Assembly: GCF_020740535.1 (NCBI RefSeq)
Contig: NZ_CP082362.1
Coordinates: 4,710,501-4,774,500 of the forward strand
From: Streptomyces profundus
Lineage (GTDB): Bacteria; Actinomycetota; Actinomycetes; Streptomycetales; Streptomycetaceae
Direction: 5' to 3'
Length of the DNA: 64,000 nucleotides
Numbering within the stretch: the stretch's first letter is position 1; each line of letters opens with the position of its first letter. Positions 24,568-33,902 of this stretch are shown in pieces. Below the pieces are notes generated by a model. The model did not search any database and had not been told where the DNA came from. It worked only from the letters and a program-made list of their open reading frames with translations. The position numbers were made by a program, and so were the translations under genes.

Positions 24568-27075
24568 GTGGCGCGCGAGTTGGGTGTGTCGTTCGGGGCG
24601 TTTATGCGTCGGGCGACGGGGCGTGAGGCGTTTCCGTTTCAGGAGCGGCTTGCGGTGGAGGGGTTGCCGGAGTTGTTGCGGGTGCCGCCTGGGTCGGGGA
24701 AGACGGAGGCGGCGGTGCTGCCGTGGCTGTGGCGGTTGTTGGAGCATCCGGACGCGGGGGTGCGGGCGGGGACGCCTGGGCGGTTGGTGTTCGTGTTGCC
24801 GATGCGGACGTTGGTGGAGCAGGTCGTCGACAAGGTGACGGCCTGGGTGGGGGAGTTGGGGCTGGGCGGGGAGGTGGGGGTTCATGTCCTGATGGGTGGT
24901 GAGGCCCGGGACGACGATGCCTGGCAGATGGATCCGTTTCGGCCTGCGGTGTTCGTGGGGACGCAGGACATGGTGTTGTCGCGACTGTTGCTGCGCGGGT
25001 ACGGGGATGCTCGGGCGCGGTGGCCGGTGCCGTTCGGGCTGTTGCACAACGGGAGCCAGTTCATCTTCGACGAGACGCAGCTGATGGGTCCGGCGTTGTG
25101 GACGTCGGTGCAGTTGCAGGCGTTGCGGGAGAAGTTGGGGACGGCGGTGGGGTCGTCGTCGATGTGGATGTCGGCGACGGTGGATCCGGTCGAGTTGGTG
25201 ACGGCGGACCGGACCGTGCCGCCCGTGCCGGTGGAGTTGAGCGCCGCCGACCGTGGCACGGAGGTGTTGGCCGAGCGGTTGGGCGCGCTGCGGCGCATTG
25301 AGCGGCTTGTGGTGCCGGATGAGCCGAAGGACTATCCGGGGGCGGTGGCTGAGGCGTTGGCCCGTCGACATGTGGCGGGGACGCGGACGTTGGCGTTCTT
25401 CAACACGGTGCGGCGTGCGGTGGAGGTGGCTCAGACGTTGTCCCGCCAGTTTTCCGGTGCGGGGGCGGCGCCCGAGGTGGTGTTGGTGCATGGGCAGTTT
25501 CGGCCGGGTGACCGTCGGCGGCTGGTGGATCGGGTGATGGCGGGGTGTGCGGGGGCGGGGCAGATCGTGGTCAGTACCCAGGCGTTGGAGGCCGGGGTCG
25601 ACATGACGTCGCGGGTGTTGTTCACCGAGGTGGCGCCGTGGACGTCGGTGTTGCAGCGGTGTGGGCGGTGCAACCGGACGGGCGATGACCCTGGCGCTGA
25701 GGTGCTGTGGGCCTGGCCTCCCGGGGGGAAGCGGGCGTCCGCCCCTTATCCGGAGGAGGAGCTGGCGGCCTCGGCCGAGACGTTGGCCGGTTGGGAAGGG
25801 GCGGAGGTCACGCTGCCCGAGATGTTGGGGACGTCGGTGGTCCAGCAGAAGGTGGAGTATCTCCAGCTGCGTCGGCGGGACCTGTTGCAGCCGTGGGACA
25901 CCATGCCGGATTTGAGTGGCGCGGATGTCGACGTGAGTCGGTGGATTCGGGACGGGCAGGAGCTGACCGGGCAGGTGGCCTGGCGGTCCTGGTCCGAGGG
26001 GCGGCCGGGTGAGGAGGGGGAGCGGTTTCCGGGGCGGGACGAGTTGTGTCCGGCTCCGTTGGATGACCTACGGGGGTTGGCGAAGGCGGGCCGGTTGTGG
26101 CTGTACGACCAGGTCGACGGCCTGTGGCGCCGGGTGGCGCCGAAGGGGGTTCGGCCGGGAGAGGTGTTCCTGATGGACGCCCGGCTGGGTGGCTACCAGG
26201 TGGAGACCGGGTGGGCGCCGAAATCCCGGACGCCGGTGCCAGTGGTCGCGGCGCGGACACGGGCCGCCGACGGCTTGGCTGGCGACCGGTGGTCGCAGGG
26301 GGACCGCTGGGTGAGTCTGGCGGAGCACGGGCGGGATGTGGAGGCGGAGTTGGCGGGGCTCCTCGCGTCCGCCGGTGAGGCGGTGGACGTTTCGCCCGCG
26401 CAGCGCCTTGCGGCGCGGGTCGCCGCCCGGCATCACGACCTTGGTAAGTCGCATGAAGTGTTTTGCTGCTCGTTGGCTCGGGCGGCTGGTGACGCGGTGC
26501 CGCCGGGGGAGGGACCCTGGGCGAAGGGCCCGGGGGAGCGGCTGCGCCACGAGCGTCCCTACTTCCGGCACGAGTTGGTGACGGCGCTGATGATGCTGGA
26601 CCCGTCCAGTGGGCTGCTGGATGAGGTGGAGGAGGCCGACCTCGCGGTGTATCTGGCGGCGGCCCACCACGGGAAGGTGCGGGTGTCGGTGCGCTCGGTC
26701 GGGGCCGAGGGGGAGTCGCGGACGCCGCGCCTGCTGGGGGTGGAGCAGGGGGAGGCGGTCGGGCCGGTTGAGACGTCCGACGGGCGCCTTGTCCCGGAGA
26801 TCAAGCTGGATCTGTCGGTGATGGCCCTGGGCGGTTCGACGAACGCCGTCGGTGACTCCTGGGTCCAGCGGGTGGTTGCCCTGCGGGATCGGTTGGATGC
26901 CGGGCCTTTCCGCGTCGGCTGGCTGGAGGCGCTGGTGCGGATGGCGGACTGGCGGGCCAGCCGCAGCTACCGCACCGATCCACCACCGGAGCTACCGGAG
27001 TCCGGCACGCTACCGCGACAACGTGCCGCCGCCAGCTCGGGCGAGTCCGAGGGGAAGCAGGAGGAGTTGTGGTGA
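24568..27075 (+). CDS. cas3: Cas3 nuclease-helicase, type I-G form with C-terminal HD
   Basis: Predicted 835-residue Cas3 in which the helicase comes first. Walker A is PPGSGKTEAA (about residue 40), the box II equivalent is FIFDETQLMG (about 167), SATVDP is motif III and LQRCGRCNRTG is motif VI. An HD domain follows at about 620 (ARHHDLGKSHEVF). Helicase-then-HD order is characteristic of the I-U/I-G Cas3. GTG 24568 has GGGGAG seven bases upstream; ATG 24523 is an alternative. The stop overlaps the next gene. It begins 200 bases after array A. Confidence 0.93.
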   Translation: MARELGVSFGAFMRRATGREAFPFQERLAVEGLPELLRVPPGSGKTEAAVLPWLWRLLEHPDAGVRAGTPGRLVFVLPMRTLVEQVVDKVTAWVGELGLGGEVGVHVLMGGEARDDDAWQMDPFRPAVFVGTQDMVLSRLLLRGYGDARARWPVPFGLLHNGSQFIFDETQLMGPALWTSVQLQALREKLGTAVGSSSMWMSATVDPVELVTADRTVPPVPVELSAADRGTEVLAERLGALRRIERLVVPDEPKDYPGAVAEALARRHVAGTRTLAFFNTVRRAVEVAQTLSRQFSGAGAAPEVVLVHGQFRPGDRRRLVDRVMAGCAGAGQIVVSTQALEAGVDMTSRVLFTEVAPWTSVLQRCGRCNRTGDDPGAEVLWAWPPGGKRASAPYPEEELAASAETLAGWEGAEVTLPEMLGTSVVQQKVEYLQLRRRDLLQPWDTMPDLSGADVDVSRWIRDGQELTGQVAWRSWSEGRPGEEGERFPGRDELCPAPLDDLRGLAKAGRLWLYDQVDGLWRRVAPKGVRPGEVFLMDARLGGYQVETGWAPKSRTPVPVVAARTRAADGLAGDRWSQGDRWVSLAEHGRDVEAELAGLLASAGEAVDVSPAQRLAARVAARHHDLGKSHEVFCCSLARAAGDAVPPGEGPWAKGPGERLRHERPYFRHELVTALMMLDPSSGLLDEVEEADLAVYLAAAHHGKVRVSVRSVGAEGESRTPRLLGVEQGEAVGPVETSDGRLVPEIKLDLSVMALGGSTNAVGDSWVQRVVALRDRLDAGPFRVGWLEALVRMADWRASRSYRTDPPPELPESGTLPRQRAAASSGESEGKQEELW

Positions 27076-29279
27076 GCGTGCGGGGTGTGGGCCTGCAAGG
27101 CATGGAAGCGGTCAGCCTGGCGGACTACCTGTGCGCTCTGGGGGTCCTGCGTGCGGTGGCCACCCAGGCCGATCCCGGGGCCACGCTGGCATGGCGTCAG
27201 GGCGTGCCGATCTTGGACAGCACGCTGAGCGGCGAGAATTTGGTGGGCTGGTTGAGCGAGGAGTTCACACCCAGCCCGATCATCTCGCCGTGGAACGCCG
27301 GCTCCGGGTTCAACGGCAACGGCAAGAGCAAGGAGGCCGAGCGGACCCTGGCCGCGGTCGAGGAGACCACCGACCCTCGGCTCGGCCCGCTGCGGGAGGC
27401 GGTGGCCGTTGGGCGGACGGTGGTGGCCGAAGGCCGGGCGCGAGGCTGGGCCGGGGGCACCATGTGGAGCGAGAAGCACAAGACCAGCCTGCTGACCCTG
27501 TGCCGCAACCGGCTCCCCGAGAACGCTCTGCCCTGGCTGGACGCCGCGTTCGCCCTCGACCTGGAGGACGTCTCCTACAACCCGCTGGCCGGCACCGGGG
27601 GCAACTTCCGCCGGCAGGAGCTGTCCGCCGGCTACCTCCAGCAGGTCCTCAACGCGACCCTGGACGCGCATGGCCGGTCCCTGGCCTGGGCCCGCTCGAC
27701 GCTCACCGGAGTCGAAGGCGCCCCGTACCTGCGGGGAGCGGTGGGCCAGTACGACCCAGGGCGCGTCGGCGGCATCCACTCCTCCGTCTTCGAGAAGCTT
27801 GACGACGCCGGGTTCATCAACCCCTGGCGGGTGGTTCTCACCTGTGAGGGCCTGCTGTTGTTCGCCAGCTCGGTGGCGCGCCGCAACCACGCCACCGGTC
27901 TGGCCAGCCCTTTTGTGGTCCGCTCCACGCCCTACGGATACAGCACGGCGGCCGACGAGAACGGCAAGGGCGAGTTCTGGGCGCCCTTGTGGGAACGCCC
28001 GGCCCGGCTCTCCGAACTGGAACAGCTGCTGGGCGAGGGCCGTGCCCAGTACCGTGGCCGGCAGGCCCGCAACGGGTTCGACTTCGCCCGCGCCGCCGGA
28101 TCGCTGGGCGTGGACCGCAACATCACCGCGTTTCGCCGGTTCGTCATCGTCGAACGCCTCGGGCAAAACCCCCTCGCCGCCCGAGCCGGGGACGTCCCCG
28201 TCGGCCCCCGCGCTCGACAACTCACCCTCCTCAACGAGGCGTTCGACTGGGTCGAGCGGCTCCGCGGCCCGATGCCGGCCGGCGTGGCGAGTCTGGCCCG
28301 TCGCGCCAAGGCCAGCATGTTCGCTCTTGCCGCCGGCACCGCGGAGCCCGATGTCGAAACGGCGGTATTTGTCAGGCGCTTCGGTCAGTTGCACGAGGCA
28401 GTCGCCCGCTCATCCCAGATGCGCGGCAAGACGCGCCCGTTCCAGCCCAGGGAGCGCCCCAGCTGGCGGCCCGCCTGGCTCGGAGGCGAACTGTCCCTGG
28501 CCGCCGCCCTCGCCAGCCTCTCCCACCGCCCTGGCGGCCCACCAGCCCTGCGTCCCCTCCTCACCCGCTGCACCAACCAGCCTTCGCGCCGGCTGGCCTG
28601 GAGCCAGGGTGCGCCCCCCAGCGGAGTGGACCTGGACGGGGCGACCCTGCCTCGGGCACTGGCCGCAGCACACCAGCACCGCCTCTGGGAGGTCGCCGCA
28701 CAAGCGGCCGACCAGGGCGCGATGCCGTCCGTCAGCTATGCCACGGCCACCCAGGCCCCGCCGGGTTCCGGCCTGGTACAGGACTTTCTGGACGGTCTGC
28801 TCGACGACCAGCTTCTGGCCGAGCTGCTGCGCGGCCTCCTCATCCTCGGCTGGCGCACCACCGTCCGTCCGCCAGTCGAAGAGACCCCCGACCCTCCCCT
28901 GCGCACTGCCCTGGCCACCCTGCTGCCCTTCTACGGTGACGCCCTCCCCTTGATGCGCTCCCAACTCCACCCGGAACGAGCACCATTCAGCCCTGTTCTG
29001 CGGCCACGCCCGGACTGGGCGAACCGGCTTCGCGCCGGTCGTATCGAGCCTGTCCTGGCCGACGCCCGCAACCGCCTACGCCAAGCCCACTGCCCACCCA
29101 TCCCCACCCCGCGCGACCTGCCGACCCTCGTGGACGGGACGCGTCTGGCCGCCACCCTGCTCATCCCCGCCCACACCGACCTCCGAGCCCGGGCCCTGAC
29201 CCAGGTCAGCGTCACCGCCCGGCTTCCTCGCCCCTACCAGCAGAAGAACCACCAGCAGACAAAGGACGCCGTCTCGTGA
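27072..29279 (+). CDS. csx17: Csx17 (Cas8-like) large subunit, type I-G
   Basis: Predicted 735-residue Csx17, the signature large subunit of type I-G effectors and probably the PAM-reading counterpart of Cas8. The N-terminus GVGLQGMEAVSLADYLCAL matches the Csx17 pattern of a conserved L-x-G-x-x-x-x-P-L-x-x-Y-L-x-x-L-G start, and PWNAGSGFNGNGKS follows. GTG 27072 overlaps the cas3 stop (GTGA), with AGGAGGAG just upstream; GTG 27069 is an alternative. It overlaps csb1 by four bases. No nuclease motif is seen. Confidence 0.9.
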   Translation: MSVRGVGLQGMEAVSLADYLCALGVLRAVATQADPGATLAWRQGVPILDSTLSGENLVGWLSEEFTPSPIISPWNAGSGFNGNGKSKEAERTLAAVEETTDPRLGPLREAVAVGRTVVAEGRARGWAGGTMWSEKHKTSLLTLCRNRLPENALPWLDAAFALDLEDVSYNPLAGTGGNFRRQELSAGYLQQVLNATLDAHGRSLAWARSTLTGVEGAPYLRGAVGQYDPGRVGGIHSSVFEKLDDAGFINPWRVVLTCEGLLLFASSVARRNHATGLASPFVVRSTPYGYSTAADENGKGEFWAPLWERPARLSELEQLLGEGRAQYRGRQARNGFDFARAAGSLGVDRNITAFRRFVIVERLGQNPLAARAGDVPVGPRARQLTLLNEAFDWVERLRGPMPAGVASLARRAKASMFALAAGTAEPDVETAVFVRRFGQLHEAVARSSQMRGKTRPFQPRERPSWRPAWLGGELSLAAALASLSHRPGGPPALRPLLTRCTNQPSRRLAWSQGAPPSGVDLDGATLPRALAAAHQHRLWEVAAQAADQGAMPSVSYATATQAPPGSGLVQDFLDGLLDDQLLAELLRGLLILGWRTTVRPPVEETPDPPLRTALATLLPFYGDALPLMRSQLHPERAPFSPVLRPRPDWANRLRAGRIEPVLADARNRLRQAHCPPIPTPRDLPTLVDGTRLAATLLIPAHTDLRARALTQVSVTARLPRPYQQKNHQQTKDAVS

Positions 29280-30355
29280 TCGACACCTCCGCCAACCGCA
29301 TCCGGCTGCGCGCACCCCTGCGGCCCGCCCTCGGCTCCCGCTTCCAGCCCACCGGCTTCCCCGACCTTGGGGCCGCGGAGTTCACCTCCTACAACGACGA
29401 CGGTGCTCCGGTCCGCTCCCTGCTGGTGGAATCCACCCAGTCCATGGCCAACCGCCTGGAGAACACCACCTGGGACCCCACCCAACAGGCCCCGATCGCG
29501 CTGCTATCCGACCTGCCTCACGTCGAGGTCCGTCACGCCGACGGCCCACCCCATCGCTTCCTGACCTCCTCCCGCCAGGAAGCCCACCGCCTGGCCTCCC
29601 CCTTCGTCCGCGAAGCCCAACTCGAAGACCGATCGATGGCCCAGGTCATCGGCCAGCGGCTCGACCTGGCCAACCACAAGCCCCTCGACTACCCAGCGAT
29701 GGCTCGCTCCCTGATGTCGCTGGACCCGCTCGTTCTCCTCCACGGCTGCTTCTTCAACCAGAAGGCATGGCCAGGACAGCCCCGCTTCGCCCGCGCCGTC
29801 AGCGGCGCCATCGAGGCCCATGACATCGAACAGGCCATCAGCGGCGGCCGAAAGTCCGACCACGTCCGCCACACCACCAGTGGCGAAGGCGACGAAGGCA
29901 CCGCCCTGGGCGGCAGCAGCGAAGGCTACGGCTCCATCCCCTTCTCCCGCGTCGAGTACACCGCCCGCCGGATCGAGGCCCAGTTCAGCGTCGACGTCCA
30001 ACTCCTCCGCTCCTACGGCCTCACCCCCCACACCACGGAACTCCTCACCACACTCGCCCTCTGGGAGATCCGCACCTTCCTCGAAACCGGCCTACGCCTG
30101 CGCACCGCCTGCGACCTCGACCTGGCCGGCGACATCCAGGGCACCGCCCTCCTGCCCACCACCCAACAACTCACCCACCGGCTACAGGAACTACTGCCCC
30201 AGACCATCGCCGAACTCGACCACACCGGCCCCCTGACGGTGCTGTGGAGCGACGACAAGCCCAAGAAGCCACGCAAGCCCACCGGGAAGAAGACCGTCCC
30301 GGCGCCCGCTACGACGGAGAACGCCGAGGCCCAGGAAGAGGCCGCGTCCGCGTGA
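29276..30355 (+). CDS. csb1: Csb1 (Cas7 of type I-G)
   Basis: Predicted 359-residue Csb1/GSU0053-like Cas7, the backbone subunit of the I-G surveillance complex. The N-terminal half has LRPALGSRFQPTGFPDLGAA and VESTQSMANRLE, both typical of the family. FNQKAWPGQPRFARAVSGA contains the conserved family centre. The C-terminal 40 residues form a Lys/Pro-rich then acidic tail. Both gene boundaries overlap neighbours by four bases (GTGA), so the four I-G genes are one translational unit. Confidence 0.92.
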   Translation: MIDTSANRIRLRAPLRPALGSRFQPTGFPDLGAAEFTSYNDDGAPVRSLLVESTQSMANRLENTTWDPTQQAPIALLSDLPHVEVRHADGPPHRFLTSSRQEAHRLASPFVREAQLEDRSMAQVIGQRLDLANHKPLDYPAMARSLMSLDPLVLLHGCFFNQKAWPGQPRFARAVSGAIEAHDIEQAISGGRKSDHVRHTTSGEGDEGTALGGSSEGYGSIPFSRVEYTARRIEAQFSVDVQLLRSYGLTPHTTELLTTLALWEIRTFLETGLRLRTACDLDLAGDIQGTALLPTTQQLTHRLQELLPQTIAELDHTGPLTVLWSDDKPKKPRKPTGKKTVPAPATTENAEAQEEAASA

Positions 30356-31794
30356 TCACCCTCGCCTTCCCCTTCCCCAACCGCCGCTACCACGCCACCC
30401 CCTGGGGCCGCTACCTCAACGAGGGCGCCGTCGAACTCCCGCCCTCACCCTGGCGCATCCTGCGCACCCTCTACGCCGCTTGGAAAACCCGCCACCCCGA
30501 ACTCGACACCGACACCATCCACCCCCTCCTCCACCAACTCGCCGCCCCACCCGTCTACCACCTCCCGCCCTACCAACTCGCCCACACCCGCCACTACCAC
30601 CCCGACACCCACCACCGGGCCGACAACCACAGCACCGACAAAGCCATCGACGCCTTCGCCCTCCTCGGCGCCGACGCCACCCTCTACCTCACCTGGCACA
30701 CCGCCGCCCCCACCCCCGCCCAACACAAGGCCCTCAACCTGCTCTGCCACGCCATCCCCTACCTCGGCCGCTCCGAAAGCATCACCGAAGCACGCCTCCA
30801 CGACGGCCCACCGCCCACCGACACCCACACCCCCAGCGAACTCCAACTCTGGAACGACAACAGCGAGACATCACCCGCCACCGAAACCATCCAACTCCTC
30901 GCCCCCGCCGGCCCCCTCGACCTCACCGCCCTCACCCAACGCCCCATCGACATCCGCGCCGGCAAACACCGCTACCCACCGAACACCCGCCTCCTGCCCT
31001 ACACCCTCCCCCTCCCCGACCCGACCCCCCACCGACACTCCCGCGCCACCGCCCGAACCCGCCCCGACATCACCGCGGTTCGCCTCACCCTCGCCGACCG
31101 CGCCCGCCCACCCCTCACCCAAGCACTGACCCTCACCGACGCCCTCCGAGCCGCCTGCATCAAACAACTCACCACCACCCACCCCGACCGCCTCCAACGA
31201 GCCAGCGTCCTCGCCGGCAAGAACGCCGACCAGACCCCCATGCAAGGCCACCGCCACACCCACTTCCTCCCCCACACCACCAACGGCCACCACATCGACG
31301 AAATCATCCTCTGGGCACCAGCCGGCCTCACCGACGAAGAACTCCACGCCATCCACGAAACCGCACGCACCCGAACCATCGGCGTCCCCCACGACATCCC
31401 CGGCCCCCACAACCTCCACCTCCGCGTCACCGCCTACGGCCCAGCCAAAGACGTCCTCCCCGCCCACTGGACCACCCCAGCCACCCGGTGGACCACCATC
31501 ACCCCCTTCATCCCCCCACGCCACCGCAAGAAGAACCAAGAACTCCACACCTACCTCACCGCCGAAATCACCCGCGAACTCGGCCACCGCAACCTCCCCA
31601 CGCCCACCGACATCACCATCACCCCCGGCCCCTGGTCCCGCCACACCCGACATCGCCGCTCCAAAAAGGAAACCCTCGCCAGTGCCCGCCCCGCCTACGG
31701 CCTCCAACTCACCTTCCCCCACGACATCCCCGGCCCCCTCACCCTCGGCCGCCACTCCCACTTCGGCCTCGGCACCTTCAACCCCACCCAATGA
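30352..31794 (+). CDS. csb2: Csb2 (Cas5-Cas6 fusion of type I-G)
   Basis: Predicted 480-residue Csb2/GSU0054-like protein, combining Cas5 with a Cas6-type pre-crRNA endonuclease. The N-terminal Cas5 part starts LAFPFPNRRYHATPWGR, then VELPPSPWRILRTLYAAWK. The C-terminal part ends GPLTLGRHSHFGLGTF, a glycine-rich segment with HSHFG expected in the Cas6-like domain. GTG 30352 overlaps the csb1 stop. It is the last gene of the operon. No cas1, cas2 or cas4 follows, unlike the standard I-G locus; instead array B begins 147 bases downstream. Confidence 0.92.
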   Translation: MITLAFPFPNRRYHATPWGRYLNEGAVELPPSPWRILRTLYAAWKTRHPELDTDTIHPLLHQLAAPPVYHLPPYQLAHTRHYHPDTHHRADNHSTDKAIDAFALLGADATLYLTWHTAAPTPAQHKALNLLCHAIPYLGRSESITEARLHDGPPPTDTHTPSELQLWNDNSETSPATETIQLLAPAGPLDLTALTQRPIDIRAGKHRYPPNTRLLPYTLPLPDPTPHRHSRATARTRPDITAVRLTLADRARPPLTQALTLTDALRAACIKQLTTTHPDRLQRASVLAGKNADQTPMQGHRHTHFLPHTTNGHHIDEIILWAPAGLTDEELHAIHETARTRTIGVPHDIPGPHNLHLRVTAYGPAKDVLPAHWTTPATRWTTITPFIPPRHRKKNQELHTYLTAEITRELGHRNLPTPTDITITPGPWSRHTRHRRSKKETLASARPAYGLQLTFPHDIPGPLTLGRHSHFGLGTFNPTQ

Positions 31795-31941
31795 CCCCAA
31801 CCCCTGAAACGACTTCGGAACCCCAAGCACACCCGGAAACCCCGGATCGCACCGAAGAAAAATGTCTCATAAACCCTGTTATGCGCCTCCCGCTCGCACC
31901 TCCTCCAGCACCCCACAACCACAAACCACCAGTTCACAAGC
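31795..31941 (+). promoter_or_regulatory. I-G CRISPR leader B
   Basis: It contains the 54-base block 31813-31866 shared with leader A, from CTTCGGAACC to GATCGCACCGAAG...AATGTC. The block is again 75 bases before the first repeat. Transcription of array B would be plus-strand, in line with the cas operon. Confidence 0.65.
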
Positions 31942-32489
31942 CCAGCACCACCGCGCCGACGGGCGGCCCCATTGAAGGGCCTGCTCTGCTGGCGCGCGGG
32001 TCACGGGACCGCCCCCAGCACCACCGCGCCGACGGGCGGCCCCATTGAAGGTTGCTGACGCCGAGCCGGTCGGCGATCTCGCCGATGCCAGCACCACCGC
32101 ACCGACGGGCGGCCCCATTGAAGGGATTGGGTGACGGAGGACATCTGGACGGCGAATGCGACCCAGCACCCCCGCCCCGAGGGGCGGCCCCATTGAAGGT
32201 CCTCTGCCAACTCCCGCACGGCCGCGTAGGAGCCCCAGCACCACCGCCCCGACGGGCGGCCCCATTGAAGGGGGTGGATCTTGACCCCGCCCTCGGCGTC
32301 GAAGTAATCCAGCACCCCCGCCCCGAGGGGCGGCCCCATTGAAGGTGCTCGTCGTTCGGGAGAGCCAGCGGCCCTCGAGCCAGCACCAAAGCCCTGGCGG
32401 GTGGCCCCATTGAACGGGGTGTCAGGCTTTCGCCCTGCCTGCTGCTGTCCAGGACTGCACTGTGGCCCAACTGGTGGCTCGATTGAAAG
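31942..32489 (+). CRISPR. Type I-G CRISPR array B (7 repeats plus a remnant)
   Basis: Repeats of 37 bp start at 31942, 32015, 32088, 32163, 32235 and 32309. A degenerate copy starts at 32380 and a remnant at about 32449. The repeat begins CCAGCACCACC and ends GGGCGGCCCCATTGAAGG. The 3' 12-15 bases match array A, but the 5' half does not. Hairpin arms vary between copies (CCGCCCCGACGGGCGG and CCGCCCCGAGGGGCGG). Decay at the right end places the leader at the left. Spacers are 34-38 bases. Confidence 0.95.
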
Positions 32490-32957
32490 AGCGCCTGCGG
32501 CTTCTGCATCTTCCGTCAAGCGGCGCTGTCAATTCCGCTCTGGGCGCGGTGGCATTGCCTTTCGGGCTGAACCACGACGTCCGCGAGTGCGGTGGTGGCT
32601 GTGTGGCGGTCGCAGTCCAGGGCGGGCGTGTCTGAGTACCGGGGACATCTGCCGTACTGCGGCGATCTCGCCCCGGCCTACGTAGACCGAGGTGCCACCA
32701 ACGGGCGCTGTGCGGCGGGTGATGTCGTCGAGGTTGGCCAGCGCGAAGACACCTAACGCGCAGGCGTCGCCATGAACTGCCGACGTCGTAAGCCCCGCTC
32801 TCCTCATTGGATCACCGCAGCCACCGTTCTCGCCGGCCATCGGCGGATCAGTGTCCCAGACGGGGGTGTGCGGACCCGATGAAGCGGTGACTGCCTACCA
32901 GCCCGCCCTGCTATATCTGATCCGGGCCGCGAGCCCTCGTGTCCCGGGAGGGGACGA
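32490..32957. other. Gap between array B and the Mur-ligase cassette
   Basis: About 470 bases without a convincing gene. A minus-strand open frame over 32529-32840 reads ALANLDDITRRTAPVGG, but it has no ribosome-binding site or known domain and may be debris. No repeats or terminator were identified. Confidence 0.35.
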
Positions 32958-33902
32958 TTATGGCCGGTACTTTCCGGAGGTTGGGGCGGTGGTGAGGATC
33001 AGGCGGATGAGGTGGTCGTAGTCGATGCCCGTCGCAGCGGCCATGGTTGCGAGGTTTCCGTTGTGGGAGAGGCCGGGGAGGGTGTTGATCTCCAGCCAGA
33101 GGGGTGGTCCTTGGGGTGGGACGACGAAGTCGCTTCGGGAGTAGCCGGTGCATCCGATGGCGTGGTGTGCGGTGAGGGCGGCGGTGGTGATCGTTTCCGT
33201 GGTGGCGGGTGTGAGTGTGGCGGGGCATCGGTATTGGTAGGAGCCGGGTGTGCGTTTGGTGGTGTAGTCGTAGAACTCGACGCCGGGGCCGGTGGGCAGG
33301 GTCTCCAACGGGGGTAGTGCTGTCGGCTTCCCGTTGATCTCCAGGATTCCGCAGGTCACGGGAGTGCCTGTGGCGAAGGGTTCTGCGAACCAGCCGTCAG
33401 CGGGGTTGATCGTGTGGAGGGCGGCGTCGAGTTGGTGGGCGTTGCGGCAGAGGGTGATGCCGATGGAGCCGCCCTCGGATCGGGGTTTGAGCATCACTGG
33501 CCACGGCAGGACGTCGGCGATCGCCGACGTCAGGTCGATGGTGGGGAGGGTGGGGATTCCGGCTGCGGCTATGAGGGTCTTGGCGAGGGGCTTGTGCATG
33601 CCGATGGCGGAGGCGGTGACGCCCGATCCGGTGTAGGGGATGTGCAGCAGTTCCAGGAGTCCTTGGAGTTTGCCGTCCTCGGCCCGTTGGCCGGCGATGG
33701 CCAGCAGCGCTACATCGGGTTGCGTGGCGAGGAGTTGGTGGGTGAAGTCCTCGTTTGCCGCGTCGAGAAGGGTCGTGTGGTAGCCCTGCCGGCTCAGGGA
33801 CTGGTGGGCGGTGCGGCCGGAGAGCAGGGATCGTTCCCGCTCGCTGGATGTGCCGCCGGAGATGACGGCGATCCGGCCGGGCCCGGGGACGTGCGTGGCC
33901 AT
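32958..33902 (-). CDS. D-Ala-D-Ala ligase-like ATP-grasp enzyme
   Basis: Predicted 314-residue Ddl-family protein. The N-terminus IAVISGGTSSERERSLLSG matches the Ddl glycine-rich start. MLKPRSEGGSIGI is the ATP-grasp lysine loop, and LWLEINTLPGLSHNG the metal-binding end. Typical Ddl reads NTLPGMT followed by Ser; here it is NTLPGLSHNG, so the second-substrate pocket may differ. Length is normal. ATG 33902 starts with MATHVPGPGRIAV. It is divergent from a MurF-like gene 132 bases away. It probably makes a D-Ala-D-X dipeptide or a related amide bond. Confidence 0.82.
   Translation of the reverse strand: MATHVPGPGRIAVISGGTSSERERSLLSGRTAHQSLSRQGYHTTLLDAANEDFTHQLLATQPDVALLAIAGQRAEDGKLQGLLELLHIPYTGSGVTASAIGMHKPLAKTLIAAAGIPTLPTIDLTSAIADVLPWPVMLKPRSEGGSIGITLCRNAHQLDAALHTINPADGWFAEPFATGTPVTCGILEINGKPTALPPLETLPTGPGVEFYDYTTKRTPGSYQYRCPATLTPATTETITTAALTAHHAIGCTGYSRSDFVVPPQGPPLWLEINTLPGLSHNGNLATMAAATGIDYDHLIRLILTTAPTSGKYRP

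Noticed and set aside
32529..32840. A 103-residue minus-strand protein
   Set aside because: No ribosome-binding site, no recognisable domain and weak composition; left as possible debris.
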